A stretch of DNA of 64,000 bases from Sphingobacteriaceae bacterium (lineage in GTDB: Bacteria; Bacteroidota; Bacteroidia; Sphingobacteriales; Sphingobacteriaceae): assembly GCA_903642215.1 (NCBI GenBank), contig CAHJWG010000011.1, positions 1-64,000 on the forward strand, read 5' to 3'. The position numbers were made by a program, and so were the translations under genes. The notes below the pieces were generated by a model that was given only the letters and a program-made list of their open reading frames with translations, was not told the DNA's origin and did no database searches. Shown piece after piece: positions 1-8,117 of this stretch; the first letter of the stretch is position 1, and every line of letters starts with the position of its first letter.

Positions 1-144
1 TCCCTTCGCCTCCCTGCCGGAAGCGGATGCAAAAGTAGAAACTCTTTCCATTCCTGCAAACAAAAAGTAAAATTATTCTTCACTAATTTTAACACTATAA
101 TCTAACTTCCTTATTCACAACGAGAAAAAAATTAGCTACAATAT

Positions 145-510
145 TTAATACTGACCGGTTGCTAACATTACCAATGTACATGCTTCAATCGTTTCAATTC
201 CTTGTTTTGCAGCCAATTCTTCTAATTCAGAATTTTCTGATCCCGGATTAAAAATAATTCTTTTCGGTTTCGTATTTAATATATACTGATACAAATCATT
301 TTGATTTTGCGGCCCTACATATAAGGTAATGGTATCAATATCAGCATGAATCTGTTCTGGTTGTTCAATTGCAACTCCTGCAACTTCACCCTTTTTAAGT
401 CCAACGTTTACAATTGAATGCCCATTTGCCTTTAATTTATTTGCCGCCAAATAAGCATAACGGTTTGGATTTGGTGTTGCGCCAAGCACTAAAGTTTTTT
501 TATTAGCCAT
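145..510 (-). CDS. CoA-binding domain protein (YccU-like)
   Basis: A 121-residue single-domain protein of the CoA_binding_2 family, a Rossmann-like fold that binds CoA or a related nucleotide. Its physiological role is not defined. The N-terminal GATPNPNRYAY stretch (residues 10-20) is the expected nucleotide-binding loop, and the strand-helix pattern to IIFNPGSENSE fits the family. I chose the ATG at 508-510 because the family begins with a short MANKKTLVLG-type strand. The 18-residue longer reading starts in a Phe/Asn-rich stretch unlike the family. The start codon directly touches a copy of the dispersed CTGTTTTTA motif. It lies just downstream of the COG2509 flavoprotein gene on the same strand. 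Confidence 0.85.
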   Translation of the reverse strand: MANKKTLVLGATPNPNRYAYLAANKLKANGHSIVNVGLKKGEVAGVAIEQPEQIHADIDTITLYVGPQNQNDLYQYILNTKPKRIIFNPGSENSELEELAAKQGIETIEACTLVMLATGQY

Positions 511-525
511 GATACTGTTTTTATA
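511..525 (+). repeat. Dispersed motif copy, form B, abutting a start codon
   Basis: GATACTGTTTTTATA is flush against the reverse-strand ATG of the CoA-binding protein gene, so it occupies the -1 to -15 positions where a ribosome binding site would lie. Confidence 0.7.
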
Positions 526-581
526 GGTGAAATTTAACAAGATAAATATTGATTTGTTGTTCAACTGATCCCTTAATCAAA

Positions 582-2129
582 TTATAACACTTTTAAAGTC
601 GCTTCTGCACAATTAATACCATCAATTGCAGCAGAAATAATGCCACCCGCATAACCTGCACCTTCTCCGCAGGGAAATAAACCCAAAATCTGCGGATGCT
701 GATAAGAAACTTTATCCCGTGGAATTTTTACTGGTGAGGAAGTCCGTGATTCAACACCAACCAAAATGGCTTCATTGGTATAATAACCTTTCATCTTTTT
801 GCCAAATTGCGGCAATGCTTCTTTTAGCCGGTAAAAAACTTTGTCGGGCAATACTTCTTTTAGCATCGTGCTTTTTGTACCGGGAACGTAAGAGTTAATA
901 GGCAAATCTGCAGAAAACTTTCCTTCCACAAAATCAATCATGCGTTGTGCAGGCGCAATTTGATTTCCACCGCCAGCAGCAAAAGCGGTTTGCTCTATTT
1001 GCTGCTGAAAACTTAGCAGGCGAAAAGGATCTTTTTCATCACCTTTTACATCTTCTAAATTAATTTGAACGACTGTACCGGAATTGGCAAAAGGATTATT
1101 TCGTTTGGAAGGACTCCAGCCATTCACCACAATTTCGCCAGGTTTTGTAGCACAAGGCGCGATGATACCACCAGGACACATGCAAAACGAAAACACGCCG
1201 CGCCCGTCAACCTGCTCCACTAAACTATAATAAGAAGGCGGCAAATGTTCTCCCCGAACGGCACAATGATATTGCGATTGATCAATAATTTCCTGCGGAT
1301 GTTCAATCCGAACACCCAAAGCAAAGGGTTTTGCTTCCACCAGAATATTTTGCTGGTGCAGCAAATGATACATATCCTGGGCAGAATGGCCCGTTGCCAA
1401 AATCAGCGCATCACTTTCGAATGTTGCGCCTGATGCTGTTTTTACCCCTATAATTTTGTCAAAAAAAACCAGCAGCTCAGTTACTTTGGTGTTGAAATGG
1501 ATTTCGCCGCCCGCATTCTGGATACTCTCGCTGATAGCTGTAATAATCTGCGGCAGTTTATTGGTGCCAATGTGTGGCCGCGCATCTACCAAAATATCTG
1601 CGGACGCACCATTTGCCACAAAAGTTTGCAGTACTTTGTTGATATCGCCGCGCTTGGTAGATCGCGTGTATAATTTTCCGTCAGAATACGTTCCCGCTCC
1701 GCCCTCACCAAAACAGTAATTGGATTCCGGGTTTACAATTCCTTCTTTATTTAACACGGCCAGATCGCGCCGGCGGTCTTTTACATTTTTGCCTCGTTCT
1801 AAAATAATCGGTTTCAACCCTAATTCGATGCAGCGCAAAGCAGCAAATAATCCGGCCGGACCCGCACCGACAATCAGAACCGGTTTTTTCTGACTGACAT
1901 TTTGATAGTTTACGCTGAAGTTTTCCTGCGGAGGATTTTGATCAACATAAACCCGAATCTGCATTCGGTACAAAACCTGTTTGCCGCGCGCATCAATCGA
2001 TCTTTTTAAAATTTGAAGCGCATTTATTCGATTTATGTTGATTTTTATTTTGGCTGAGGCAAGCTTTTTTAGCAATGATTCATCTTCACGCTCTTGCGGA
2101 AGGCAGGTAATTTCTATTTCGGTAATCAT
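582..2129 (-). CDS. FAD-dependent oxidoreductase, COG2509 family
   Basis: A 515-residue flavoprotein of the COG2509 family (uncharacterised FAD-dependent dehydrogenases). An N-terminal region of about 75 residues precedes a Rossmann FAD-binding motif, VGAGPAGLFAAL (residues 87-98), followed by the ILERG strand that closes the ADP site. CFGEGGAGTYSDGKL and the C-terminal LFPCGEGAGYAGGI (second FAD contact) are characteristic of this family. Length is normal. No substrate is known. It is probably cytosolic because there is no signal peptide. A form B dispersed motif lies inside it at 1436, and two form A copies at 818 and 854. High confidence for the family, low for any reaction. Confidence 0.9.
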   Translation of the reverse strand: MITEIEITCLPQEREDESLLKKLASAKIKININRINALQILKRSIDARGKQVLYRMQIRVYVDQNPPQENFSVNYQNVSQKKPVLIVGAGPAGLFAALRCIELGLKPIILERGKNVKDRRRDLAVLNKEGIVNPESNYCFGEGGAGTYSDGKLYTRSTKRGDINKVLQTFVANGASADILVDARPHIGTNKLPQIITAISESIQNAGGEIHFNTKVTELLVFFDKIIGVKTASGATFESDALILATGHSAQDMYHLLHQQNILVEAKPFALGVRIEHPQEIIDQSQYHCAVRGEHLPPSYYSLVEQVDGRGVFSFCMCPGGIIAPCATKPGEIVVNGWSPSKRNNPFANSGTVVQINLEDVKGDEKDPFRLLSFQQQIEQTAFAAGGGNQIAPAQRMIDFVEGKFSADLPINSYVPGTKSTMLKEVLPDKVFYRLKEALPQFGKKMKGYYTNEAILVGVESRTSSPVKIPRDKVSYQHPQILGLFPCGEGAGYAGGIISAAIDGINCAEATLKVL

Positions 2130-2218
2130 AATTTGTCAGGTTTTTATCCCGAATTGTAACAAAGGTATGTAAATTGCATTCTATACGCATATATCAACAA
2201 AAATCAAAACCTTTGACC

Positions 2219-2797
2219 ATGAAAAAAATCGTTTTTGGAATCCTGTGCCTTTTTACGGCCATGTCATTAAGTTCATGCAGTTACAACAGCATGGTAAAAA
2301 AAGATGAAAATGTAAAAGCCGCCTGGGGTGCCGTGCAAAGCCAGTATCAGCGCCGTTCGGATTTGATCCCGAATTTGGTAAGTACCGTAAAAGGAGCCGC
2401 CAATTTTGAAAAAAGTACCTTAACCGCCGTAATCGAAGCGCGTGCAAAGGCAACTTCCATTCAGGTTGATCCTTCTAAATTAACGCCCGAATCTATCCAG
2501 CAATTTCAAGCGGCGCAAGGCCAGTTGGGTTCTGCACTGGGAAAATTGTTAGCTGTTTCTGAAGCTTATCCGGACTTAAAATCGAATTCAAATTTCCAGA
2601 GTTTGCAAACGCAGCTGGAAGGAACCGAAAACCGGATCAATGTTTCCCGTCTTGATTTTAATACAGCTGTGCAGGATTTTAACAGCACTGTTCGTTCTTT
2701 CCCGGCCAATTTGACTGCAAAGATGTTTGGTTTTTCTGAGAAAGGTTATTTTGCTGCCGAAGCCGGAGCGGATAAAGCACCGAAAGTTTCGTTTTAA
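2219..2797 (+). CDS. lemA: LemA family lipoprotein
   Basis: A 192-residue LemA protein. The N-terminus MKKIVFGILCLFTA... is a hydrophobic signal ending in a lipobox with Cys20 (LSSC), so it is probably an anchored lipoprotein. The family hallmarks VKAAWGAVQSQYQRRSDLIPNL and EGTENRINVSRLDFN are clear, and an alpha-helical bundle is expected. The ATG at 2219 was chosen over an in-frame upstream start at 2174 because it begins exactly at the signal peptide. It is followed by two TPM-domain genes, a common LemA/YgcG arrangement thought to act at the cell envelope. A 142-bp palindrome separates it from the next gene. Confidence 0.92.
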   Translation: MKKIVFGILCLFTAMSLSSCSYNSMVKKDENVKAAWGAVQSQYQRRSDLIPNLVSTVKGAANFEKSTLTAVIEARAKATSIQVDPSKLTPESIQQFQAAQGQLGSALGKLLAVSEAYPDLKSNSNFQSLQTQLEGTENRINVSRLDFNTAVQDFNSTVRSFPANLTAKMFGFSEKGYFAAEAGADKAPKVSF

Positions 2798-2804
2798 TAT
2801 TAAT

Positions 2805-2946
2805 GATGATTTCACGGATTTTAAGGTGATTTCACCGATTTAGGATGCTTCTTTTATCGATGTTTTTTTGAAGCTAAAAAAGTATTGATAAAAGAAGCAT
2901 CTGGTTAAAAATCTGTGTAATCGTCGTAGAAATCCGTGAAATCATC
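2805..2946. repeat. 142-bp nested inverted repeat
   Basis: Outer arms 2805-2821 and 2930-2946 (GATGATTTCACGGATTT) are perfect 17-bp inverted copies. Inner arms 2844-2858 and 2887-2901 are perfect 15-bp inverted copies of the dispersed form A motif (GATGCTTCTTTTATC). The sequence between outer and inner arms is a degenerate inverted repeat of the TTTCACNGATTT type. It fills most of the lemA-TPM intergenic gap and would form a large hairpin in RNA or a cruciform in DNA. A REP/BIME-like element is the closest known analogue. Confidence 0.85.
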
Positions 2947-2967
2947 TTAAAAAATCCTATAAAAACC

Positions 2968-3402
2968 ATGGCTTTATTTACAGAACAGGAACAACAGCAG
3001 ATTAGAAAAGCGATTGAATCCGCAGAAAAAAATACTTCCGGTGAAATACGGATTTGTGTTGAAAAAACTTGCAGCGAAGAAGCACTTGATCGTGCAGTAA
3101 CTTATTTTAAAAAGTTAAACATGCACAAAACCAGGCTTCGTAACGGCGTTTTGATTTACCTTTCTACCGTTGACCGCAAATTTGCCATCATCGGTGATGC
3201 CGGAATAAATAAAGTTGTACCGAATGATTTTTGGGATAAAACCAAAGAAATTATGCTTGGCAATTTTAAATACGGTAACCTGACTGAAGGAATTATCAGC
3301 GGTTTAAATATGGCCGGAGAGCAGTTACAAAAATATTTCCCAAGTAATGATACCGACAAAAACGAACTGCCCGATGACATTGCTTTTATGGACGGTAAAT
3401 AA
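2968..3402 (+). CDS. TPM domain protein, cytosolic form
   Basis: A 144-residue protein made of one TPM (TLP18.3/Psb32/MOLO-1) domain, starting MALFTEQEQQQIRKAIESAE with the diagnostic TSGEIRICVE strand at about residues 23-33 and VDRKFAIIGDAGINKVV in the middle. No signal peptide or membrane segment is visible, unlike the neighbouring YgcG-type protein. TPM domains have weak phosphatase activity in some eukaryotic members, but the bacterial role is unknown. It lies 9 bases before the next TPM gene and is likely co-transcribed with lemA and that gene. Confidence 0.85.
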   Translation: MALFTEQEQQQIRKAIESAEKNTSGEIRICVEKTCSEEALDRAVTYFKKLNMHKTRLRNGVLIYLSTVDRKFAIIGDAGINKVVPNDFWDKTKEIMLGNFKYGNLTEGIISGLNMAGEQLQKYFPSNDTDKNELPDDIAFMDGK

Positions 3403-3411
3403 CCAATAAAT

Positions 3412-4203
3412 ATGCTAAAAAAACTTTTGTTTACCTGGCTGCTTTTATGCAGCTGTGTATTTTTATTTGCCCAGGATTTCCCTCAAAAATCCAATACTTT
3501 AATTACCGATTATACCAATACGCTTACTGCCGACCAAAAGCAATCCATTGAAAATAAACTGGATGCTTTTAACGATTCTACTTCAACTCAAATTTCGGTT
3601 GTTTTAATTAAATCTGTTGGCCAATATGATATCGGAGAATATGGTTACAAGTTAGGCCGCGCCTGGGGCATCGGCCAAAAAGGAAAAAATAACGGCATTT
3701 TATTGCTGATTGCTATCGGCGACCGAAAAGTAACTATCCAAACCGGTTATGGTGCAGAAGGTGCCGTACCGGATATTACCACGCACCAGATTATCGAAAA
3801 TGATATTACGCCTAATTTTAAACAAAGAAATTATTACGCCGGGATAGATGCCGGCACCAATTCGCTCATTAAATTGATGAAGGGCGAATACAAAGCCGAT
3901 CCTAAAGCGCAGCAAAAAGATAATGGTGGCGGTGGTTCAATATTCATCATCATTATAATTGTGGTTGTAGTCATAATTTTGATCCGCAGAGGCGGCGGTG
4001 GCGGCGGTAACCAGGTAATCGGCGGCCGTGGCGGTGCAAGCCCTTTCTGGTGGTTTTTAGCCGGAAATGCTTTAGGCAGAAGCAGTGGCGGCGGCGGTTT
4101 CGGTGGAGGATTTGGCGGCGGTGGAGATTCTGGCGGCGGCGGTGGTTTCGGTGGTTTTGGCGGCGGAAGCTTTGGTGGTGGCGGTTCAAGCGGAAGCTGG
4201 TAA
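3412..4203 (+). CDS. TPM domain membrane protein, YgcG-like, glycine-rich tail
   Basis: A 263-residue protein. A signal peptide (residues 1-20, ending LFAQ) is followed by a TPM domain (about 25-155, with ISVVLIKSVG and KVTIQTGYGAEGAVPD), one membrane helix (about 177-191, nearly all Ile/Val) and a low-complexity Gly/Ser/Phe tail (193-263). This is the standard YgcG layout: the TPM domain outside the membrane and the glycine-rich tail inside. It closes the lemA-TPM-TPM group. The GGC/GGT-rich 3' end is compositionally unlike the rest of the window but is normal for this family. Confidence 0.88.
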   Translation: MLKKLLFTWLLLCSCVFLFAQDFPQKSNTLITDYTNTLTADQKQSIENKLDAFNDSTSTQISVVLIKSVGQYDIGEYGYKLGRAWGIGQKGKNNGILLLIAIGDRKVTIQTGYGAEGAVPDITTHQIIENDITPNFKQRNYYAGIDAGTNSLIKLMKGEYKADPKAQQKDNGGGGSIFIIIIIVVVVIILIRRGGGGGGNQVIGGRGGASPFWWFLAGNALGRSSGGGGFGGGFGGGGDSGGGGGFGGFGGGSFGGGGSSGSW

Positions 4204-4211
4204 TTAAATAT

Positions 4212-4226
4212 GATGCTTCTTTTATC
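4212..4226 (+). repeat. Dispersed motif copy, form A
   Basis: GATGCTTCTTTTATC fills half of the 33-base gap between the YgcG-like gene and the following hypothetical gene. Confidence 0.7.
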
Positions 4227-4236
4227 AACCTAAATT

Positions 4237-4635
4237 ATGATTCGCAGAGATTTTTTACAAGCCGAAATAGAAAAACTGGCGCAAGCTTTGGCTAAAATTT
4301 TAGGGTTAAAAAAAGTAGGAAAAACACAGGAAGCTGCAGATTTGATCAATAAAACCCTGCTTCAGGATTTTAATTTGAGTTTGAATGAAACCGCTCAATA
4401 CGATGCTGATGATTTTAAAGCACTGCTTGTTTCAAAAAATTATCCAACAGAAAAACTGGATTTATTAAGTCGGTTTTTGTTGGAAAGCGTTTCTCCATTC
4501 CAACAAAATCCTGAAACTTTTATTGTTCTGAACCACGTATTAACCATTTATCAGTTTTTGGAGCGAGAACATCACACGCAATCTTTAGAAAATTTGAACC
4601 AGAAACGTGTTATTCTTCAATTTTTACAACAATAA
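4237..4635 (+). CDS. Hypothetical helical protein, 132 aa
   Basis: Not recognised with confidence. The protein is soluble and apparently all-helical, with no signal peptide or membrane segment. It starts MIRRDFLQAEIEKLAQALAK, a heptad-like amphipathic helix, and continues with helix-turn-helix repeats rich in Leu, Glu and Lys. The N-terminus resembles DUF6483-type proteins, but this is only an impression. It lies 2 bases upstream of the Nudix gene and is probably translated with it. Confidence 0.7.
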   Translation: MIRRDFLQAEIEKLAQALAKILGLKKVGKTQEAADLINKTLLQDFNLSLNETAQYDADDFKALLVSKNYPTEKLDLLSRFLLESVSPFQQNPETFIVLNHVLTIYQFLEREHHTQSLENLNQKRVILQFLQQ

Positions 4636-4637
4636 AT

Positions 4638-5192
4638 ATGGACGATCTTAAATGGGAAAAACTTTCTTCAGAATATGTAATTAAAAAACCTTGGGCAACC
4701 ATGCGCAAAGACGTTTGCAAAATGCCCGATGGTACAATTGTAGATGATTATTACGTTTTAGAATATGCCGATTGGGCGAATGCAGTTGCCTTGACTAAGG
4801 ACAATGAAGTGCTTTTAATTAAACAATACCGACATGCAGCCGGCGTTGTTTTGCTGGAACTTCCGGGTGGCGTAATTGATGCTGGTGAAGATCCGAAAAC
4901 GGCTATTAAGCGCGAATTGTTGGAAGAAACCGGTTATCAGTTTGATGATATTGAGTTTGTGTCTGTGATTTACCCAAATCCTTCTACGGGAAACAACAGA
5001 TGCCACGCTTTTTTGGCGCGAGGCGGAAAGTTGATTCAAGGCCAGAAACTGGATGCCCACGAGCAGATTTTGGTGGAGAAAGTTTCTTTACCAGAATTTA
5101 AACGGTTGTTGCTTGATCAAAAATTCGGACAAGCTTTGCATGTAACCGCTGCGTTTTTTGCTTTAATGAAGCTGGGCGAACTAAAAGCCTGA
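4638..5192 (+). CDS. Nudix hydrolase, ADP-sugar pyrophosphatase type
   Basis: A 184-residue Nudix protein. The Nudix box spans about residues 77-99, with GGVIDAGED, the REL and the LEETG catalytic glutamates all in place, so it should be active and metal dependent. The flanking KQYRHAAG before the box and PSTGNNRCHAFLA after it match the ADP-ribose/ADP-sugar pyrophosphatase branch rather than MutT or RppH. Its likely role is clearing ADP-ribose or nucleotide sugars in the cytosol. The gene ends just before a dispersed motif and a bidirectional terminator shared with convergent dnaA. Confidence 0.88.
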   Translation: MDDLKWEKLSSEYVIKKPWATMRKDVCKMPDGTIVDDYYVLEYADWANAVALTKDNEVLLIKQYRHAAGVVLLELPGGVIDAGEDPKTAIKRELLEETGYQFDDIEFVSVIYPNPSTGNNRCHAFLARGGKLIQGQKLDAHEQILVEKVSLPEFKRLLLDQKFGQALHVTAAFFALMKLGELKA

Positions 5193-5205
5193 TGCTGTTT
5201 TTACC
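5191..5205 (+). repeat. Dispersed motif copy, form B, at a stop codon
   Basis: GATGCTGTTTTTACC overlaps the final bases of the Nudix stop codon and ends 5 bases before the terminator stem. Confidence 0.7.
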
Positions 5206-5210
5206 ACATA

Positions 5211-5245
5211 AAAAAAGTCCTGAGCAAATTGTTCAGGACTTTTTT
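5211..5245. terminator. Bidirectional intrinsic terminator, Nudix/dnaA
   Basis: A 13-bp stem (AAAAAAGTCCTGA at 5211-5223 with its perfect complement at 5233-5245) closes a 9-base loop. The A/T-rich stem ends give a U-tract on either strand, so it can end both the rightward Nudix transcript and the leftward dnaA transcript. Confidence 0.88.
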
Positions 5246-5263
5246 GTTGAATTAGTTTTCAGC

Positions 5264-6688
5264 TTAATTCATCTTTAATTTCTTCTGGATGTCAGCCACA
5301 TAAGTTTTAAACTTTTTGTCGGTATCAATTAAATCTTCAACCGTTTGGCAGGCATAGATTACGGTTGAATGATCTCTCCCACCAAAAAACTGACCAATGG
5401 TTTTTAAAGAACTTTTAGTGTGAGCCTTGGATAAATACATGGAAATTTGCCTTGCCTGTACAATTTCTCTTTTCCGGGTGGATGATTTTACCATCTCTAC
5501 CGGAACTTCAAAATATTCGCAAACCAATTTCTGAATGGATTCCATCGAAATCTCTTTACTGGAATTTTTGATAAAGTTTTTCAGCATCTGGCGGGCCAAA
5601 GCCAAATCAATTTCCTTTTTATTTAAAGTTGATTGCGCCAACAGCGAAACCATCGCGCCTTCCAGTTCCCGTACATTGTTATCAATATTGTGCGCTACAT
5701 ATTCAATCACTTCATGCGGTAATTCTATTCCGTCCTGATAAATCTTCTTTTTCAGGATTGCCATGCGCGTTTCCATATCCGGGATTTGCAAATCAGCAGA
5801 AAGCCCCCATTTAAAACGAGACAATAAACGTTCTTCCAAGCCGGAAAGATCTTTTGGTGATTTATCTGAAGTCAGGATAATCTGCTTTCCGGATTGATGT
5901 AAATGGTTAAAAATATGGAAGAAAATATCCTGCGTTTTATCGCGGCCGGCAAAGTTGTGCACATCATCCACAATTAAAACATCCATCGCCTGATAAAAAT
6001 TTACAAAATCGTTAATGTTGTTATTTTTCAGAGATTCTACAAACTGCGTGGTAAATTTCTCGCAGGATACATAAAGCACTAATTTTTCCGGAAAAGATTG
6101 CTTGATCTCATTACCGATTGCCTGCGAAAGATGCGTTTTACCAAGGCCAACGCCGCCATAAATCATTAAGGGGTTAAAAGAAGTACCGCCGGGTTTGGCT
6201 GCAACTGCATAACCGGCAGAACGCGCCAAGCGGTTACAATCGCCTTCTATAAAGGTTTCAAAAGTATAGTTTTGGTTTAGCTGCGGATCAACCTGTAACT
6301 TGCGCAAGCCGGGAATTACAAACGGATTTTTAATATCCTTATTAATCGAAACCGGAATCGGCATAGATTGATTTTTCCCTTCGCTCCCGTTTCCGTTTGA
6401 TGGCATATTAGTAGTGTAAGGCTTGGAGGAGGATTGTTCCATCACAATATTATACTCCAGCCTTCCTTCCTCGCCCAACTGGTTTTTAATGGTTTTACGC
6501 AATAATCCCACGTAATGTTCTTCCAGCCATTCGTAAAAGAATAAGCTGGGAACTTGTATTGTTAAAACGCTGCCTTCCTGCCGGATGGATTTAATCGGCT
6601 CGAACCAGGTTTTAAAACTTTGGGCCGGGATATTGTCTTTTATAATGTTAAGACAGTTATTCCAAACGTGCGTACCAGTTTTTTCCAT
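5264..6688 (-). CDS. dnaA: Chromosomal replication initiator DnaA
   Basis: A 474-residue DnaA that binds DnaA boxes and opens the origin. Domain I starts VWNNCLNIIKDNI...FKTWFEPI. A variable linker follows, then the AAA+ domain with Walker A GGVGLGKTH (about 178-186) and Walker B LIVDDVHNF. The C-terminal DNA-binding domain carries the GGRDHSTVIYAC signature near the end. I used the ATG at 6686-6688 (MEKTGTHVW) because DnaA homologues start there. The ten extra residues of the longer frame have no counterpart. The gene stands alone, with a 397-bp upstream gap and a terminator behind it. Confidence 0.97.
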   Translation of the reverse strand: MEKTGTHVWNNCLNIIKDNIPAQSFKTWFEPIKSIRQEGSVLTIQVPSLFFYEWLEEHYVGLLRKTIKNQLGEEGRLEYNIVMEQSSSKPYTTNMPSNGNGSEGKNQSMPIPVSINKDIKNPFVIPGLRKLQVDPQLNQNYTFETFIEGDCNRLARSAGYAVAAKPGGTSFNPLMIYGGVGLGKTHLSQAIGNEIKQSFPEKLVLYVSCEKFTTQFVESLKNNNINDFVNFYQAMDVLIVDDVHNFAGRDKTQDIFFHIFNHLHQSGKQIILTSDKSPKDLSGLEERLLSRFKWGLSADLQIPDMETRMAILKKKIYQDGIELPHEVIEYVAHNIDNNVRELEGAMVSLLAQSTLNKKEIDLALARQMLKNFIKNSSKEISMESIQKLVCEYFEVPVEMVKSSTRKREIVQARQISMYLSKAHTKSSLKTIGQFFGGRDHSTVIYACQTVEDLIDTDKKFKTYVADIQKKLKMN

Positions 6689-7085
6689 GTTGTTTTTTTC
6701 AAAAAAGTTGATTTCCAAACGATCAGTAAGGTTTCTTATCTGACCGTTTCGGAGATCGAAGATTCAAAAAAAAGATGTGGAAAAAAACTATTATTTGCGA
6801 TTTTTTGTAAGCCGCTCAAATGCAAGCAGATAAGAAATCCACCCTGATTTGTGCAGAAAAACTTAATAAAAACACTTTGTTTACCGTAATTTTTTTATAA
6901 TGAAGTAGTTCACCTTAAATTAACATTACAAAAGAAAGAATTATTTAAGTTTTTGATTATCAGTAAGATTGATATTAGCTTATTGTTAACCGAGAGCTTT
7001 TATACTAAAAGGATTGATATTTTATATGCGGATAAGCCTCATTTTATAAGTAGTTATTAACATTGGCATTTTCGAGCTAATTTGT
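6689..7085. other. 397-bp AT-rich gap upstream of dnaA
   Basis: No convincing gene here. The sequence is very AT rich and contains only near-matches to a DnaA box (TGTGGAAAA at about 6776, TGCGGATAAG at about 7027); no perfect TTATCCACA is visible. It could hold the dnaA promoter and possibly part of an origin, but the sequence does not prove either. No strong hairpin was noticed. Confidence 0.4.
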
Positions 7086-7613
7086 TCAGAACATCTGGCT
7101 GGCTTCATCACGGATAATCGCCGCTGATACTTCATAAGGGCTGCTTTCCATCCTGCTAATCTGCTCCAGCACCAGCTTGCTAAACTCTAAAGCACCTGCC
7201 TGTGCCGGTACTGCTTTTATGGCACTATTTATTAATAAAATGGTATCGTTTTTAACCCGCTTTGTTATTTCCCAGGATGCAGTGCTTACGTAAAGTTGCT
7301 GCGTAATGTTGTGCTGAAATTCGTTTTTTATCTCCGCTAAAACGAGATAATGTAATTCTCCGGCAGAAAAACTATTATTGTTTAACCGAACCAGCATATT
7401 AACCGGATTTATCCGGTCGATAAACAGCACCAACCGCTCATAAGCCTGCAAACGCAAGGGAAATGTTTCTTTATTAAAGCTTTGTTTCAGGGTGATGAGC
7501 TGCTGCTTTTCAAACCTGTCCAGGTAAGGTTTAATAATATAAAAAGTGGCCAGTATCACTAATAAACCGGAAATTGTGGAACTGATAATGCTGAAAAGGT
7601 AGTTGTTATACAT
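7086..7613 (-). CDS. Membrane-anchored hypothetical, DUF7935-like
   Basis: A 175-residue protein with one N-terminal membrane helix (about residues 7-28, LFSIISSTISGLLVILATFYII), then a helical cytosolic domain with conserved-looking LRLQAYERLVLFIDRINP and EFQHNITQQLYVS segments. This pattern matches a small family found almost only in Bacteroidota (DUF7935). No function is known. The gene is transcribed away from the neighbouring Fe-S carrier gene. The AT-rich gap between them carries a likely promoter for the latter. Confidence 0.75.
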   Translation of the reverse strand: MYNNYLFSIISSTISGLLVILATFYIIKPYLDRFEKQQLITLKQSFNKETFPLRLQAYERLVLFIDRINPVNMLVRLNNNSFSAGELHYLVLAEIKNEFQHNITQQLYVSTASWEITKRVKNDTILLINSAIKAVPAQAGALEFSKLVLEQISRMESSPYEVSAAIIRDEASQMF

Positions 7614-7677
7614 AAAAAATGAATGTTAGTAAATGGTCATAAACTATAAGTGCATAACTAAATTGTGCAAATTCAGT

Positions 7678-7685
7678 TATATTTG
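7678..7685 (+). promoter_or_regulatory. Putative -7 element for the Fe-S carrier gene
   Basis: TATATTTG matches the Bacteroidota -7 consensus TAnnTTTG and ends 22 bases before the ATG at 7708. No clear -33 TTTG lies at the normal distance, so this is tentative. Confidence 0.4.
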
Positions 7686-7707
7686 TTATTAATAAAATCA
7701 AGCAAAA

Positions 7708-8061
7708 ATGAGTACTGTTATAGAAGCCGTTGCAGCACCAGTTTCCTTTACAGAAGGTGCGGTTGCAGAGTTAAATAAATTAATTGATCAACAGGAAATC
7801 AGTCCTGATTTTGGTTTACGCGTTGGTGTTGAAGGCGGAGGCTGTTCCGGGATGAATTATATTTTAGGTTTTGACCAGAAAAAAGACGGAGACCAGGAAT
7901 TTTTGATCAACGGAATTAAAACGTTTATGCACAAAGCACACGGTTTATATTTAGCCGGTATGCAAGTTGATTTTCAGGATGGTTTAAATGCCCGCGGGTT
8001 TACGTTTAACAACCCAAACGCCGCCAGCACTTGTGGCTGCGGTACTTCTTTTTCTGTTTAA
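7708..8061 (+). CDS. A-type iron-sulfur carrier (IscA/ErpA/HesB family)
   Basis: A 117-residue A-type carrier that holds and passes Fe-S clusters or iron to apo-proteins. The three family cysteines are present: Cys46 in GGGCSGMNY and the C-terminal pair Cys109/Cys111 in STCGCG. Length and the NGIKTFMHKAH segment fit IscA/ErpA. It stands alone, with no isc or suf genes nearby, so an ErpA-like general carrier role is plausible but unproven. The stop codon is overlapped by a dispersed motif, followed by a terminator. Confidence 0.9.
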   Translation: MSTVIEAVAAPVSFTEGAVAELNKLIDQQEISPDFGLRVGVEGGGCSGMNYILGFDQKKDGDQEFLINGIKTFMHKAHGLYLAGMQVDFQDGLNARGFTFNNPNAASTCGCGTSFSV

Positions 8062-8074
8062 TACTTCTTTTACC
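8060..8074 (+). repeat. Dispersed motif copy, form A, overlapping a stop codon
   Basis: AATACTTCTTTTACC begins within the TAA stop of the Fe-S carrier gene and ends 4 bases before the terminator stem. Confidence 0.7.
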
Positions 8075-8078
8075 CTAT

Positions 8079-8116
8079 AAAAAATGCGCTGAGATTCAAT
8101 TCCGGCGCATTTTTTT
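8079..8116. terminator. Intrinsic terminator between convergent genes
   Basis: AAAAAATGCGC at 8079-8089 pairs with GCGCATTTTTTT at 8105-8116 across a 15-base loop. A and T tracts on both sides allow it to serve both the Fe-S carrier gene and the convergent polysaccharide operon. Confidence 0.85.
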
Positions 8117-8117
8117 G

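Noticed and set aside
2588-2815. Antisense reading frames across lemA, TPM, susC and other genes
   Set aside because: They lack start context, domains and family features and lie opposite well-supported genes.
3920-4200. GGC/GGT tandem repeat as a mobile or regulatory repeat
   Set aside because: It encodes the glycine-rich tail normal for YgcG-type TPM proteins.
6689-7085. Origin of replication beside dnaA
   Set aside because: Only near-matches to DnaA boxes and no clear cluster or unwinding element; described as an AT-rich gap instead.
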